A stretch of DNA of 64,000 nt, from positions 166,930 to 230,929 of the forward strand of contig NZ_JACIGE010000006.1 in assembly GCF_014197755.1 (NCBI RefSeq), read 5' to 3'. The notes beneath the pieces are model-generated. The model did no database searches. It worked only from the letters and a program-made list of their open reading frames with translations, and had not been told where the DNA came from. This DNA comes from Rhodocyclus tenuis. Its GTDB lineage: Bacteria > Pseudomonadota > Gammaproteobacteria > Burkholderiales > Rhodocyclaceae. Positions 49,352-58,693 of the stretch are shown here, one piece after another. The stretch's first letter is position 1; each line of letters starts with the position of its first letter. The position numbers and the translations under genes were made by a program.

Positions 49352-51835
49352 ATGTCACCCGAGTCCAGCGCCATCCTCAGTCCGGGTATCGACGCCGGGC
49401 CCGGGGATTTCGAACTGGCCGGGCAGTTGTATTCGGCGGTGCTTTATCGCGACAGCGGCGTCTGCGCCGATTCGATCGCCGCCCTGTTCCGCTGCGCCGT
49501 CGGCAGTCCGCAAGCGCTGTTCTGCGCCGACGGGCTGCCGGCCACACTGCCCGCGCCCTGGTTTGAACTGTTCGCCGACGCCGCGCGCTGCGGCACGCTG
49601 ACGCGCCGACGAGGCGTCGCCGCCGACAGCGAATATCTGGCGCTGGCGCTGGTTTTCGGCGAGGAAACGCTGGGCTTCATCGGCGTCGGCCAACACGGAA
49701 TTTACGCCACCGGTGCACTGCGCCGCTTTGCCGACTTCGCCTCGCTGCTCGCTGGCCTGCTGCACTCGCGGCGCGCCTACGACCAGCGCGTCGCGGCGCT
49801 GACGCACAGCGAAATCGAGCTTCGCCGCCAGTCGCAGATGCTGGCGCAGATCCGCGATTCGGTAATCACCATGGACAGCGCCGGTCATATCACCGGCTGG
49901 AACGCCGGTGCCGAACGCATGTTCGGCTATGCCACCGACGAAGTGCTTGGTCAGCACCTGCTGCTGCTCTACGCCGACGAAGCGGAAGACGACCATGCCT
50001 TCAACCTGTGCTTCGCAAACGGCAGCCACGAGATGACCGTCCGCCGCCGGCGGAAATCGGGCGAGATCTTCTGGGCCAGCGTCTCGCTGTCGCTGGCCCG
50101 CGATGAAAACGGCAACGCCTGCGGCATGATAGGCTATGTTATTGATATATCTGGACAACTTGCCGCAGAAGAGGAATTGCGCCTGCACGCGCGCATTTTC
50201 GAACAGAACAGCGAAGCGATCATTGTCACCGACGCTGTCGGCGCCGTTGTTTCGGTCAACCAGGCGTTTACGCGCCTGACCGGTTTCGCCGCGGACCGCA
50301 TTGGCGGCCGGCCGATCGCCGAGCTGCTGGCGGCCGAAGACGCACTCCGTTCGGCCGCCATCGCGAGGCACGTCGGCGGTGGCGAGGTCTGGCGTGGCGA
50401 GTTGCAGATACGCAAAAGCGATGGCAGCAGCTTTCCCGGCTGCGTCTCGATCAGCTCGACCGCCGCTGCCGACCCGGACAGCCGCCACCTGTGCGTTGTC
50501 TTTTCCGACATCAGCGAGCGGCGCGCAGCGGCACGCGAAATCGAGCGTCTGGCCTTTTTCGATGCCACCACCGGCTTGCCCAACCGCACGTTGTTCTTCA
50601 CCCTGCTGCAGCAGACGCTCGCCAATGCCAGACGCGGCCAGGCGCACGGCGCCGTGCTGCTGCTCAACCTCGATCGTTTCAAGAACATCAACGACTCGTT
50701 CGGCCATGCCGCCGCCGATGCGCTGTTGCGCAAAGTCAGCCGCCGGCTGAGCGTGTGCCTGCGCGAGGAAGATGTCGTCGCGCGCCTCGGTGGCGACGAA
50801 TTCGTCATCCTGCTGCCGAGCATTGCGCGCCGCGAACACGCCGGCCACGTCGCACAGAAACTGCTGGCAGCCATTGGCGAAGCCTTTCAGCTCGAACAAC
50901 ACGAAATTCTGCTCTCGGCGAGCATCGGCATCAGCATCTTCCCGGAAGACGAGAGCGACAGCGAAGCGCTGCTCAACTGCGCCGACGTGGCGATGCATCG
51001 CGCCAAGCGCGCTGGCAACGGCATTCACGTCTTCTACTCGCAGGAGATGAACCAGCGCTCGCTCGAACTGCTCAAGCTGGAAAGTGATCTGCGTCGTGCC
51101 GTCGAACGCAACGAACTCAGCCTGCATTTCCAGCCACAGCTGGCGCTGGCAAACGGCAGCATCCGCGGCGCCGAGGTACTGCTGCGCTGGAACCGTCCTG
51201 GCGTCGGGCCGGTGTCGCCGGCGCAGTTCATCCCGGTCGCTGAAGAAACGGGACTGATCGCCAGCATCGGCGAATGGGTGATCGACGCCACCTGCCGGCA
51301 GATCGCCGCCTGGCGCGCCGCCGGTCTGCCGCAGGTGCGCTTTGCGGTCAATCTTTCGGCACGCCAGTTCAGCGCCAATCTGCCGCAGGCCATCCTCAAC
51401 ACACTGGCGCGGTACGCGGTGCCGGCCGACGCGCTTGAACTGGAAATCACTGAAAGCATGCTGATGAGCGGCACCGAAGAGGTGCTGGTGATGATGCAGG
51501 AACTCGGCGACGCCGGCATCCATCTCTCGCTCGACGATTTCGGCACCGGCTACTCGAGCCTGTCTTACCTGAAGCGCCTGCCGATCGACACGCTGAAGAT
51601 CGACCGCTCCTTCGTCCATGGCATTCCCGACGACGCCGACAATTCGGCGATCGCCCGCGCCATCATCGGACTGGCCAAGAACCTGCGTCTGACGGTGATC
51701 GCCGAGGGCGTCGAGACGGTCGAGCAGCTGGCTTTTCTGGAAGCCGCCGGCTGCGACGAGATCCAGGGCTTCTACTTCAGCCGGCCGCTACCCGCCGACG
51801 AATTCGCCGCACTGCTGCGCCGGCACAGCGTTTAA
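49352..51835 (+). CDS. PAS-GGDEF-EAL c-di-GMP enzyme (EVL variant)
   Basis: The product is 827 aa from ATG 49352, close after a GAGG. It has a GAF-like N-terminus (residues about 20-145), two PAS domains (DSVITMDSAGHITGWN, EAIIVTDAVGAVVSVN), a GGDEF domain (RLGGDEFVI near 488) and an EAL domain whose signature reads EVL (IRGAEVLLRW near 610). The catalytic Glu is retained, and DDFGTGYSS is intact. No membrane helices are seen, so it is cytoplasmic. It probably forms an operon with the EAL-HDOD gene. Confidence 0.94.
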   Translation: MSPESSAILSPGIDAGPGDFELAGQLYSAVLYRDSGVCADSIAALFRCAVGSPQALFCADGLPATLPAPWFELFADAARCGTLTRRRGVAADSEYLALALVFGEETLGFIGVGQHGIYATGALRRFADFASLLAGLLHSRRAYDQRVAALTHSEIELRRQSQMLAQIRDSVITMDSAGHITGWNAGAERMFGYATDEVLGQHLLLLYADEAEDDHAFNLCFANGSHEMTVRRRRKSGEIFWASVSLSLARDENGNACGMIGYVIDISGQLAAEEELRLHARIFEQNSEAIIVTDAVGAVVSVNQAFTRLTGFAADRIGGRPIAELLAAEDALRSAAIARHVGGGEVWRGELQIRKSDGSSFPGCVSISSTAAADPDSRHLCVVFSDISERRAAAREIERLAFFDATTGLPNRTLFFTLLQQTLANARRGQAHGAVLLLNLDRFKNINDSFGHAAADALLRKVSRRLSVCLREEDVVARLGGDEFVILLPSIARREHAGHVAQKLLAAIGEAFQLEQHEILLSASIGISIFPEDESDSEALLNCADVAMHRAKRAGNGIHVFYSQEMNQRSLELLKLESDLRRAVERNELSLHFQPQLALANGSIRGAEVLLRWNRPGVGPVSPAQFIPVAEETGLIASIGEWVIDATCRQIAAWRAAGLPQVRFAVNLSARQFSANLPQAILNTLARYAVPADALELEITESMLMSGTEEVLVMMQELGDAGIHLSLDDFGTGYSSLSYLKRLPIDTLKIDRSFVHGIPDDADNSAIARAIIGLAKNLRLTVIAEGVETVEQLAFLEAAGCDEIQGFYFSRPLPADEFAALLRRHSV

Positions 51836-52296
51836 GGCAAGGCCGCGGCACCGATGCGCTTGAGGTGGCTGCCGCAAGCCGCGCGACAGTCGCTGGCGCC
51901 AAAGCCGGCGACGACGATCTCGCCGGCGGTCTGCCGATTGACCTCGCACTCGGGCAGCGTCAGCCGATGCACGTCGACGATGCGCACGCCCGGCGCCGAC
52001 AGCAGATAGTCGATATGCCAGCGCAGCCGCTTCTCGCGCGACAGGTGGCGGCGGATACGCGCCTCGAAGGCACGCCGCGCGCTGCCGGTATAGCAATAGC
52101 GGCCGGCCGGAAAATCGAAGCTGCCAAAACGGCCGACGGCGATGCGCGCCGGCGCTGGCAGGTCGAAGATGATCTGGTAGGTGCAGAAAGCCTGCTCCGG
52201 CAGCGTCGCCTCTGGCGTGGCCGGCGACGCTGCGGGCAGCGAGTGCGCAGCGCCCGTTTTCCTAGCCAACGCCGGCTTTGTCTGCCCGGGCTTCAT
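51832..52296 (-). CDS. DUF123/GIY-YIG-like domain protein
   Basis: The product is about 154 aa from ATG 52296. A GTG at 52359, right after the MBL-gene stop, is an alternative. Residues about 35-150 form a DUF123 domain (TYQIIFDLPAPARIAVGRFG, YCYTGSARRAFEARIRRHL, WHIDYLLS, in parts), a GIY-YIG-like fold with conserved cysteines near the C-terminus (LPECEVN, SDCRAACGSHL). The function is unknown, and nuclease activity is only an inference from the fold. Its stop overlaps that of the converging GGDEF-EVL gene by 4 nt. Confidence 0.8.
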   Translation of the reverse strand: MKPGQTKPALARKTGAAHSLPAASPATPEATLPEQAFCTYQIIFDLPAPARIAVGRFGSFDFPAGRYCYTGSARRAFEARIRRHLSREKRLRWHIDYLLSAPGVRIVDVHRLTLPECEVNRQTAGEIVVAGFGASDCRAACGSHLKRIGAAALP

Positions 52297-52360
52297 CCGC
52301 TGCGGTGACAACTGGCGCCCCGCAGCGGCGCGCGGCTTTTCCGCCTTGCCGCCCGCCACC

Positions 52361-52993
52361 TCAGTCGCCGCAGTAGGGGTTGCTGGCGCGCTCGTCGCCG
52401 AAGGTCGACATCGGCCCGTGCCCCGGGATGAAAGCGACGTCGTCGCCGAGCGGCCACAGGCGCTCGCGGATCGACGCGAGCAGCGTGTCGAGATCGCCAC
52501 GCGGGAAATCGGTGCGCCCGATTGAACCGGCGAAGAGCACGTCACCGACCAGTGCCAGCCGCGACGGCCGGTGAAAGAAGACGACATGGCCCGGCGTGTG
52601 TCCGGGGCAGTGCAGCACTTCCAGCGAGACAGCGCCGAAGCAGACCACGTCACCCTGCTCGAGCCAGCGGTCCGGAGTGAAGGCACGCACGTCGGGAAAG
52701 CCGAACATCTTGCTCTGCTGCGGCATGCCGTCGATCCAGAACTGGTCCTCGCGCTGCGGCCCTTCGATCGGCAGCGACAGGCGCTCGGCGAGCGCGGCGA
52801 CGCCGCCGGCATGGTCGATATGGCCGTGCGTGACGAGGATCTTCTCCAGCGTCGCGCCGGCTTTGGCGGCGACAGCGAGAATCTGCTCGATATCGCCGCC
52901 CGGATCGACGACCGCCGCCCGCTTCGTTTTTTCGCAGACAAGCAGCGTGCAGTTCTGCTGGAAAGGCGTCACGGGAATGATTCGATATTGCAT
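52361..52993 (-). CDS. Metallo-beta-lactamase-fold hydrolase (glyoxalase II-like, YcbL type)
   Basis: The product is 210 aa from ATG 52993 (MQYRIIPVTPFQQNC). Metal motifs are THGHIDH, the His in HCPGHTPGH, the Asp in VGDVLF, and the His in IPGHGP. Small single-domain hydrolases of this type act as type II glyoxalase-like thioesterases. The substrate is not known. It lies upstream of the DUF123 gene. Confidence 0.92.
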   Translation of the reverse strand: MQYRIIPVTPFQQNCTLLVCEKTKRAAVVDPGGDIEQILAVAAKAGATLEKILVTHGHIDHAGGVAALAERLSLPIEGPQREDQFWIDGMPQQSKMFGFPDVRAFTPDRWLEQGDVVCFGAVSLEVLHCPGHTPGHVVFFHRPSRLALVGDVLFAGSIGRTDFPRGDLDTLLASIRERLWPLGDDVAFIPGHGPMSTFGDERASNPYCGD

Positions 52994-53087
52994 GGACAAA
53001 TCTACCGGAAAGTTGATCCGCGGATTGTACCGGCAAGCGCCGCCACTGCCCGTGGCCGCAGGCACGGCGGCGCTGTTGCTGTGCGTT

Positions 53088-54266
53088 TCAGCCCGCTGCG
53101 CGGCGGCGGCTGACGAAGGCCGTCAGCAGACCGAAGAGCAGGCCCCAGAAGGCGCTGCCGACGCCGAACAGCGCAATGCCTGAGGCAGTGACGAGGAAAG
53201 TGACCAGCGCCGCGTCGCGCTCGCCTTCGTCGGCCAACGCCGCCGCCAGGCTGTTGCCGATCGTACCGAGCAGCGCCAGTCCGGCGATGGCCATCACCAG
53301 CGCGTGCGGGAAGGCGGCAAACAGGCTGGCGACGGTGGCGCCGAACAGGCCGCTGACGAGGTAGAAAACGCCGGCCCACACCGCCGCCCGGTAGCGCCGC
53401 GCCGGGTCGGCGTCAGCGTCGCGGCTCATGCAGATCGCCGCGGTGATCGCCGCCAGGTTGAAGGAAAAACCGCCGAAGGGCGCGAGCAGCACGCCGGTCA
53501 GTCCGGTCCAGCCGATCAGCGGCGACGCCGGCGTCGCATAGCCATTGACGCGCAGTACGGCGAGGCCCGGTACGTTCTGCGAAGCCATGGTGACGATGAA
53601 CAGCGGCAGGCCGACGCCGATCAGCGCCGGCAGCGAAAACACCGGCGTCGTAAAGACCGGCACCGCCCAGTCAACCTTGACACGATCGAGGTAGATGGCG
53701 CCCTGCCCGGCCGCGATGAAGAGGCCAAGCAACAAGGTCAGCGGCACCGCGTAGCGCGGCAGCAGACGGCGCGCGACGATGAAACAGAGCAGCATCGGCG
53801 CGATCAATGCCGCGTTCGCCGGCAAAGCCGTAAAGACCTCGATGCCGAAGCGCAGCAGCACGCCGGCAAGCATCGCCGCGGCCAGCGTTTTCGGCACGTG
53901 GCGCATGATGCGCTCGAAAGCGCCACTGAAACCGGCCAGCGCCAGCAGCACCGAGGCAAACAGGAAAGCACCGATCGCCTCGGCCATCGGCACGCCGTCG
54001 AGGCCGGTCACCAGCAGCGCGGCGCCCGGCGTCGACCAGGCGGTGAGGATCGGACTGCGAAAGCGCAGCGAGAGGCCGATGCAGGTCAGCCCCATGCCGA
54101 CGCCGAGCGCCCAGAACCACGACGCGGTCTCCTGCGGTGTCGCCCCGGCAGCCGCTGCTGCCTGGAAGATGATCGCTGCCGAACTGGTATAGCCGACGAG
54201 CACCGCGACGAAGCCGGCGAGCACGTGCGACAGAGAAAACCACGCTGTCAGGGATTTGCTCACCAC
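53088..54266 (-). CDS. BenE-family benzoate/H+ symporter-like protein (YdcO-like)
   Basis: The product is 392 aa from a GTG at 54266 (a second GTG follows). About 12 membrane helices carry BenE family features (FSLSHVLAGFVAVLVGY, LTAWSTPGAALL, GFSFNLAAITAAI). Substrate is assigned by family only. It is divergent from an XRE-cupin gene, the same arrangement as E. coli ydcO/ydcN, which suggests control by that regulator. Confidence 0.9.
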   Translation of the reverse strand: MVSKSLTAWFSLSHVLAGFVAVLVGYTSSAAIIFQAAAAAGATPQETASWFWALGVGMGLTCIGLSLRFRSPILTAWSTPGAALLVTGLDGVPMAEAIGAFLFASVLLALAGFSGAFERIMRHVPKTLAAAMLAGVLLRFGIEVFTALPANAALIAPMLLCFIVARRLLPRYAVPLTLLLGLFIAAGQGAIYLDRVKVDWAVPVFTTPVFSLPALIGVGLPLFIVTMASQNVPGLAVLRVNGYATPASPLIGWTGLTGVLLAPFGGFSFNLAAITAAICMSRDADADPARRYRAAVWAGVFYLVSGLFGATVASLFAAFPHALVMAIAGLALLGTIGNSLAAALADEGERDAALVTFLVTASGIALFGVGSAFWGLLFGLLTAFVSRRRAAG

Positions 54267-54291
54267 AGCACCTTTCTGTTGTAATCCGGAC

Positions 54292-54307
54292 GTGCGCTTT
54301 AGCGCAC
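54292..54307. promoter_or_regulatory. Operator-like inverted repeat, site 1
   Basis: GTGCGCTTTAGCGCAC is a palindrome with 6-bp arms. It is one of two closely related sites in the 100-nt gap between the benE-like and XRE-cupin genes. Confidence 0.65.
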
Positions 54308-54326
54308 AAAGCGAACCTTAACAGAC

Positions 54327-54342
54327 GTGCGCCATAACGCAC
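54327..54342. promoter_or_regulatory. Operator-like inverted repeat, site 2
   Basis: GTGCGCCATAACGCAC shares the pattern GTGCGCNNTANCGCAC and the flanks GAC before and AA after with site 1. The two sites are 35 bp apart, start to start. Site 2 lies 25 nt upstream of the XRE-cupin start, which suits autoregulation. Confidence 0.65.
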
Positions 54343-54366
54343 AAGAACCTCAGCGGAGTCAACGCC

Positions 54367-55020
54367 ATGGCAGCGCCGACCTCTCCCTCTCCCGCCGCCG
54401 ACCCGCAGGCCTTGAACCGGCATCTGGCGGCACAGTTGCGCGCGCTGCGCTGCGCGCGCAACTGGAGTCTCGACCGCGCGGCCAGCGAAACCGGCGTCAG
54501 CAAGGCCATGCTCGGCCAGATCGAGCGCGGCGAATCAAGCCCGACCGTCGCTACCCTGTGGAAAATCGCCAGCGGTTTGCAGTGTCCGCTGTCGGCGTTC
54601 CTCGTTGCTCCGCCGACGCAATCCGACGCGGCGCTGTTCCGCAGCGCCGATGCCTTGCGCGAGAAACCCGCCAGCGACGACATGCTGGTGGCGCCGCTTT
54701 TTCCCTACGAGCCGCGCTTTGCCTTCGAATGGCTGGAACTGACGCTGCTGCCGGGCTACGTACGCCATTCCGAAGCACATGCAGCGGGCGTCACCGAGCA
54801 TGTATTACTGATCAGCGGATCGATGGAAGTGCTGGTCGACGGGGACTGGCTGTTGCTGCGCGAAGGCGAAGCCGTGCGCTTTGCCGGCGACCGTGCGCAC
54901 GGCTATCGCAACCTTGGCGCGACGGCAGCGGTCTGCCACAACCTGATCCACTATGCCGGCGAAGTCGCCAGCCTGTCACCAGTGCTCGACAGAGGCCGTC
55001 ACGAAAGCGAAGGAGGCTAG
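54367..55020 (+). CDS. XRE-family regulator with cupin domain (YdcN/SutR-like)
   Basis: The product is 217 aa. The HTH spans about residues 17-75 (LRALRCARNWSLDRAASET, SKAMLGQIERGESSPTVATL). A cupin beta-barrel spans about 130-205 (EHVLLISGSMEVLVDGDW). The cupin likely binds a small effector. It is divergent from the benE-like gene, and two matched palindromes in the gap are the likely binding sites. Confidence 0.92.
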   Translation: MAAPTSPSPAADPQALNRHLAAQLRALRCARNWSLDRAASETGVSKAMLGQIERGESSPTVATLWKIASGLQCPLSAFLVAPPTQSDAALFRSADALREKPASDDMLVAPLFPYEPRFAFEWLELTLLPGYVRHSEAHAAGVTEHVLLISGSMEVLVDGDWLLLREGEAVRFAGDRAHGYRNLGATAAVCHNLIHYAGEVASLSPVLDRGRHESEGG

Positions 55021-55112
55021 CTGGCAGCCCGGACGGACAGCACTCGGCGCAGCCGTCATGAACGCCTGCCAGCAGCCGCTGCCGCCTCGCAGCAGCACGG
55101 CAATTGGCGGTT

Positions 55113-55823
55113 TCAGCTCTCGCGCAGCGTGTGCATCAGGTAATTGACGCTCGTGTCGCTACCCAGCCAGTACTGCTTCGACAGCGGGTTGTAGCTCATG
55201 CCGATGACCGCCTGCGGCGGCAGGCCGACGCTCTTCGCCCAGCGCGCCAGATCGGAAGGCTTGATGAACTTGGCGTAATCGTGCGTGCCCTTCGGCAGCA
55301 TCTTCAGCACGTACTCGGCACCGATCACCGCGAACAGATAGGCCTTCGGGTTGCGGTTGATCGTCGAAAAAAAGACGTGACCACCCGGCTTGACCAGCGC
55401 CACACAGGCGGCAACGACGCTGCCCGGATTGGGAACGTGCTCAAGCATTTCCATGCAGGTGACGACGTCGAACTCGCCGGGCGCTTCGGCCGCGAGTTCT
55501 TCGGCCGAAACCTTGCGGTAATCGACGGCAGCGCCGCTTTCCAGCAGATGCAGGCGCGCGACGGCGAGTGCCTTGTCCGACAGGTCGATACCGGTCACGC
55601 GGGCGCCCTTGCCAGCCATCCCCTCGGAGAGGATGCCACCACCACAGCCGATATCGAGAACGCGCTTGCCGGCGAGGCCGGCAAGGCCGTCAATCCACTC
55701 AAGGCGCAAGGGATTGATCTCGTGCAGCGGACGGAATTCGCTGGTGGGGTCCCACCAGCGGTGCGCGAGCTGGCTGAATTTGTCGAGTTCACTGGGGTCG
55801 GCGTTGATCATTTTCGTCTGCAT
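55113..55823 (-). CDS. ubiG: UbiG, ubiquinone biosynthesis O-methyltransferase
   Basis: The product is 236 aa from ATG 55823. A second Met four codons later is possible. It has [23 protein letters not shown] motif [13 protein letters not shown], and the post-I MEMLEHVP segment of UbiG. It methylates both O-positions of ubiquinone precursors. The longer frame upstream crosses the ompA terminator and is rejected. Confidence 0.97.
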   Translation of the reverse strand: MQTKMINADPSELDKFSQLAHRWWDPTSEFRPLHEINPLRLEWIDGLAGLAGKRVLDIGCGGGILSEGMAGKGARVTGIDLSDKALAVARLHLLESGAAVDYRKVSAEELAAEAPGEFDVVTCMEMLEHVPNPGSVVAACVALVKPGGHVFFSTINRNPKAYLFAVIGAEYVLKMLPKGTHDYAKFIKPSDLARWAKSVGLPPQAVIGMSYNPLSKQYWLGSDTSVNYLMHTLRES

Positions 55824-55846
55824 CTTCTGACAATGGGCTGGGGAAC

Positions 55847-55874
55847 AAAAAAGCCCTGCCGAAGCAGGGCTTTT
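55847..55874 (-). terminator. Intrinsic terminator of the first ompA-like gene (bidirectional shape)
   Basis: Stem arms AAAAGCCCTGC (55849-55859) and GCAGGGCTTTT (55864-55874) surround a 4-nt loop. On the minus strand it ends in six T residues (55852-55847). It lies about 20 nt past the ompA-like stop. Confidence 0.9.
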
Positions 55875-55893
55875 CAGTTCGACGGCTTCGGTA

Positions 55894-56562
55894 TTACTTG
55901 GTTCCGATAACCTCGATTTCGACGCGACGGTCAGGCTGCAGGCAAGCAACAACCTTCGCGCTCTTGCCGCCCTTGCACTGATCGGCCTTGGTGACGGGCT
56001 GCTTCTTGCCCTTGCCTTCGGTGTAAACACGGTTGGCTTCAACACCCTTGCTCACCAGATATTCCTTGACCGCGGCAGCGCGCTTCTCGGACAGCTTCTG
56101 GTTGTAGGCGTCGGAACCGAAGCGGTCGGCGTGACCGACAGCGATGATCACTTCCAGCTTGATCTTGCCAACCTTGCCGGCGAGTTCGTCGAGCTTGGCC
56201 TTGCCTTCGGGACGCAGAACAGCCTTGTCGAAGTCGAACAGCGCGTCGGCGGAGAGGGTGATCTTCTCGCCAGCCGGCTTCACGCCAGCAGCCTTGTCAG
56301 CGACGGTGGCGCTCTTCGGTGCGCACTTTTCAGCGGGCAGCAGATCCTTGTCGCAAGCGCAGCCTGCGGGATCGGTCGCGGCAGCGGCCGGCGTCCAGTA
56401 GCCGGTACGCCAGCAGAGGCCAAAGCCACTGGTGGCGACTTCATTGCGGGAATCAATCACATAGACCCGGTCAGCAGCGGTTTGAGCCTGGGCAACGGAA
56501 GCGCTCAGGCCGATCACTGCGCTAATCGCAGCAACCAGAGTGTGTTTGGCAATCATGTTCAT
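55894..56562 (-). CDS. OmpA-family outer-membrane/peptidoglycan-binding protein 1
   Basis: The product is 222 aa from ATG 56562 with AGGA upstream. A signal peptide ends at SVAQAQ. Residues about 30-75 carry the [10 protein letters not shown] and DPAGCACD motifs seen in betaproteobacterial OmpA proteins. Residues 110-222 are the OmpA C-terminal peptidoglycan-binding domain ([36 protein letters not shown]). It is a paralogue of the gene at 58016-58693. Confidence 0.93.
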   Translation of the reverse strand: MNMIAKHTLVAAISAVIGLSASVAQAQTAADRVYVIDSRNEVATSGFGLCWRTGYWTPAAAATDPAGCACDKDLLPAEKCAPKSATVADKAAGVKPAGEKITLSADALFDFDKAVLRPEGKAKLDELAGKVGKIKLEVIIAVGHADRFGSDAYNQKLSEKRAAAVKEYLVSKGVEANRVYTEGKGKKQPVTKADQCKGGKSAKVVACLQPDRRVEIEVIGTK

Positions 56563-56635
56563 TGGAGAATCCTCGTTGTTAGTAGTCAGCGGAAGCGACC
56601 CGCGCAAACTTTTGCGCTTCTTTTACGTTACACCT

Positions 56636-57964
56636 TCACGTTACATCGCGCGGACAAATTTTATTCTGCCACAAAGCAGCAAGCTTGATCAATTCGGATT
56701 CGTCAATTCCCAGCAATAGCCGCTGTTCGACGCGTGCCTGACCATCGACCCAGACATCGGAAACATGCTCACGTCCCGCAACATAAACCAGATGGGATAC
56801 CGGATCGAAACACGGCGAAAGGGCAAGGTCGTCGAAAGCGACAGCGCACAGATCGGCGGCTTTGCCCGGCAGCAGCGAACCGGTTTTCGCATCGAGTCCG
56901 AGCGCACGCGCACCGCCCAGCGTCGCCATGTGCAGGGCCTGATGTGCGCCGAGAACATCGGCACGGCCGCTGACGCCCTTGGCCAGCAGCGCCGCCAGCC
57001 GCATTTCCTGGAAGAGATCAAGGCGGTTGTTACTGGCGGCACCGTCAGTTCCCAGCCCGACATTGACGCCGGCGTGCAGAAGCTCGCTGACCGGCGCGAT
57101 GCCGCTGGCCAGCTTCAGATTGGACGTCGGACAATGCGCGAGCGAGCAGCCGTGCGCCGCGAGTAGCGCGATTTCGTCGCCTGTCAGGTGAACGGCATGC
57201 ACACCGATCAGGCCGGGACTGAGCAATCCCAAGCGATGCAGCCGCGCCAGCGGGCGTACGCCATGCACCTTGATGCTCTCCTCGATCTCGTGCGCGGTTT
57301 CATGGATGTGCACGTGGATCGGCGCGTCGATCTGCTCGGCCAGCGTCAGCACGCGGGCGAAGTTGCGATCACCGACGGTGTAGGGGGCGTGCGGTGCCAG
57401 ACAGAAAGAAATGAGCGGCTCGTCGCGCAAGGCGTCACGTGCCGCCAGACCCTTGAGCAGATAATCGTCCGGGTCGGCGGCGTAGGGGGTCGGAAAATCG
57501 AAACTGACGATGCCGATCGCCGCACGGATTCCCGCGGCGACGGCCGCATCGGCTGCCGCCTTCGGATAGAAATACATGTCGTTGAAGCAGGTGATGCCGC
57601 CACGCAACATCTCGGCTGCGGCAAGGCGCGTGCCGTCGTACACGAACTGCGCCGAGACGTGCCTGCCCTCCGCCGGCCAGATGTGGTTTTCCAGCCACTC
57701 GCGCAAGGGCAGATCGTCGGCGAGGCCACGCAAAAGACTCATCGCCGCGTGCGTATGCAGATTGATCAAGCCGGGAATGAGCACGTGGCGGTCAAGACGG
57801 CGATGCACACGCGGCGTAAACGCTTCGGCAGCGGCGGCCCGCGGCATCAGCGCGACGATTTTCCCGGCGTCGATCGCGACGGCATGGTTTTCGAGGACGA
57901 CTCCGACCGGTTCGACGGGAACGATCCAGCGCGCATCGATAAGCAGATCTATATTCATGAGCAT
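56636..57964 (-). CDS. Amidohydrolase, MTA/SAH deaminase-like (TRZ/ATZ family)
   Basis: The product is 442 aa. ATG 57964 or the second ATG 57958 is the start. Metal ligands are INLHTHAAMSLLRG, the His in HIHETAHE, the His in HAVHLTGDE, and the Asp in GLGTDGAASNN. The family deaminates 5'-methylthioadenosine or S-adenosylhomocysteine. It is found near ubiG, a SAM-dependent methyltransferase gene whose by-product is SAH, which fits a SAH-recycling role (inference). Confidence 0.9.
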   Translation of the reverse strand: MLMNIDLLIDARWIVPVEPVGVVLENHAVAIDAGKIVALMPRAAAAEAFTPRVHRRLDRHVLIPGLINLHTHAAMSLLRGLADDLPLREWLENHIWPAEGRHVSAQFVYDGTRLAAAEMLRGGITCFNDMYFYPKAAADAAVAAGIRAAIGIVSFDFPTPYAADPDDYLLKGLAARDALRDEPLISFCLAPHAPYTVGDRNFARVLTLAEQIDAPIHVHIHETAHEIEESIKVHGVRPLARLHRLGLLSPGLIGVHAVHLTGDEIALLAAHGCSLAHCPTSNLKLASGIAPVSELLHAGVNVGLGTDGAASNNRLDLFQEMRLAALLAKGVSGRADVLGAHQALHMATLGGARALGLDAKTGSLLPGKAADLCAVAFDDLALSPCFDPVSHLVYVAGREHVSDVWVDGQARVEQRLLLGIDESELIKLAALWQNKICPRDVT

Positions 57965-57974
57965 TCATCGGAAA

Positions 57975-58000
57975 ACAAAAAACCCCGCCGCAGCGGGGTT
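57975..58000 (-). terminator. Intrinsic terminator of the second ompA-like gene
   Basis: On the minus strand, AACCCCGC and GCGGGGTT with a 4-nt loop are followed by a T-rich run (TTTTTTG). It starts 15 nt past the stop at 58016 and ends 11 nt before the deaminase start, so the deaminase may rely on read-through or its own promoter. Confidence 0.88.
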
Positions 58001-58015
58001 GCTGCGACGCAGCGC

Positions 58016-58693
58016 TTACTTTGCCGGCCCCTTGACCTCAACCACCGTGCGCCGATTCGGCGCCAGGCATTCGATCAGTTGCTTGCGCGGCAGACTGTCA
58101 TTGCACGAGACGCCGGGAACCGGCTGCGTCTTGCCAGCGCCCATCGTATCGACGACATCTTCCTTGACGCCCTGCTTGAGCAGATAGCGCTTGACCACGT
58201 CGGCACGCTTTTCCGAGAGCTTCTGGTTGTAGGTCTGGTCGCCGAGGCGATCGGTATGACCGGTGATCACCACCAGGCTCACATCAGCACACGTCGCGAG
58301 CTTGCCGACGACATCACGGTCCAACGCTGCCATTGCCGCCGGACGCAGCACCGCCTTGTTGAACTCGAACAACTGGTCATCCTTCAGCGCGACGGTGAAA
58401 TCGCACTTCTTCGCTGCGGCAACGGCTGGCGCAGCCGGCGCCGCCTTGGCCGCGGCGGGTTCACACACGCCCTTCGGCGTCAGGTCGCGGTCGCAGGCAC
58501 AGCCAGCCGGATCATTGGCGGCCGCCGCTGGCGTCCAGTAACCGGTACGCCAGCACAGACCAAAACCGCTGGTGGCCACTTCGTTACGGCTATCGACCGC
58601 GTAAACGCGATCGACGGCGGTCTGCGCGATCGCCGAACCGGCAAGGACAAAACCGGCGGCAAGCAGCAAGGATGCAAGAATTCTGTTGTTCAA
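58016..58693 (-). CDS. OmpA-family protein 2 (tandem paralogue)
   Basis: The product is 225 aa from a TTG start at 58693, which is supported by a strong AGGAGGAG upstream. A signal peptide ends at GSAIAQ. It shares the motifs [20 protein letters not shown] and [11 protein letters not shown] with the paralogue at 55894-56562. The C-terminal OmpA domain ([34 protein letters not shown]) is intact. It is transcribed toward the deaminase gene and has its own terminator. Confidence 0.93.
   Translation of the reverse strand: MNNRILASLLLAAGFVLAGSAIAQTAVDRVYAVDSRNEVATSGFGLCWRTGYWTPAAAANDPAGCACDRDLTPKGVCEPAAAKAAPAAPAVAAAKKCDFTVALKDDQLFEFNKAVLRPAAMAALDRDVVGKLATCADVSLVVITGHTDRLGDQTYNQKLSEKRADVVKRYLLKQGVKEDVVDTMGAGKTQPVPGVSCNDSLPRKQLIECLAPNRRTVVEVKGPAK

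Noticed and set aside
49355..51619. 754-aa minus-strand open frame opposite the second GGDEF-EAL gene
   Set aside because: Same reason: no domain and biased composition, with a clear gene on the other strand.
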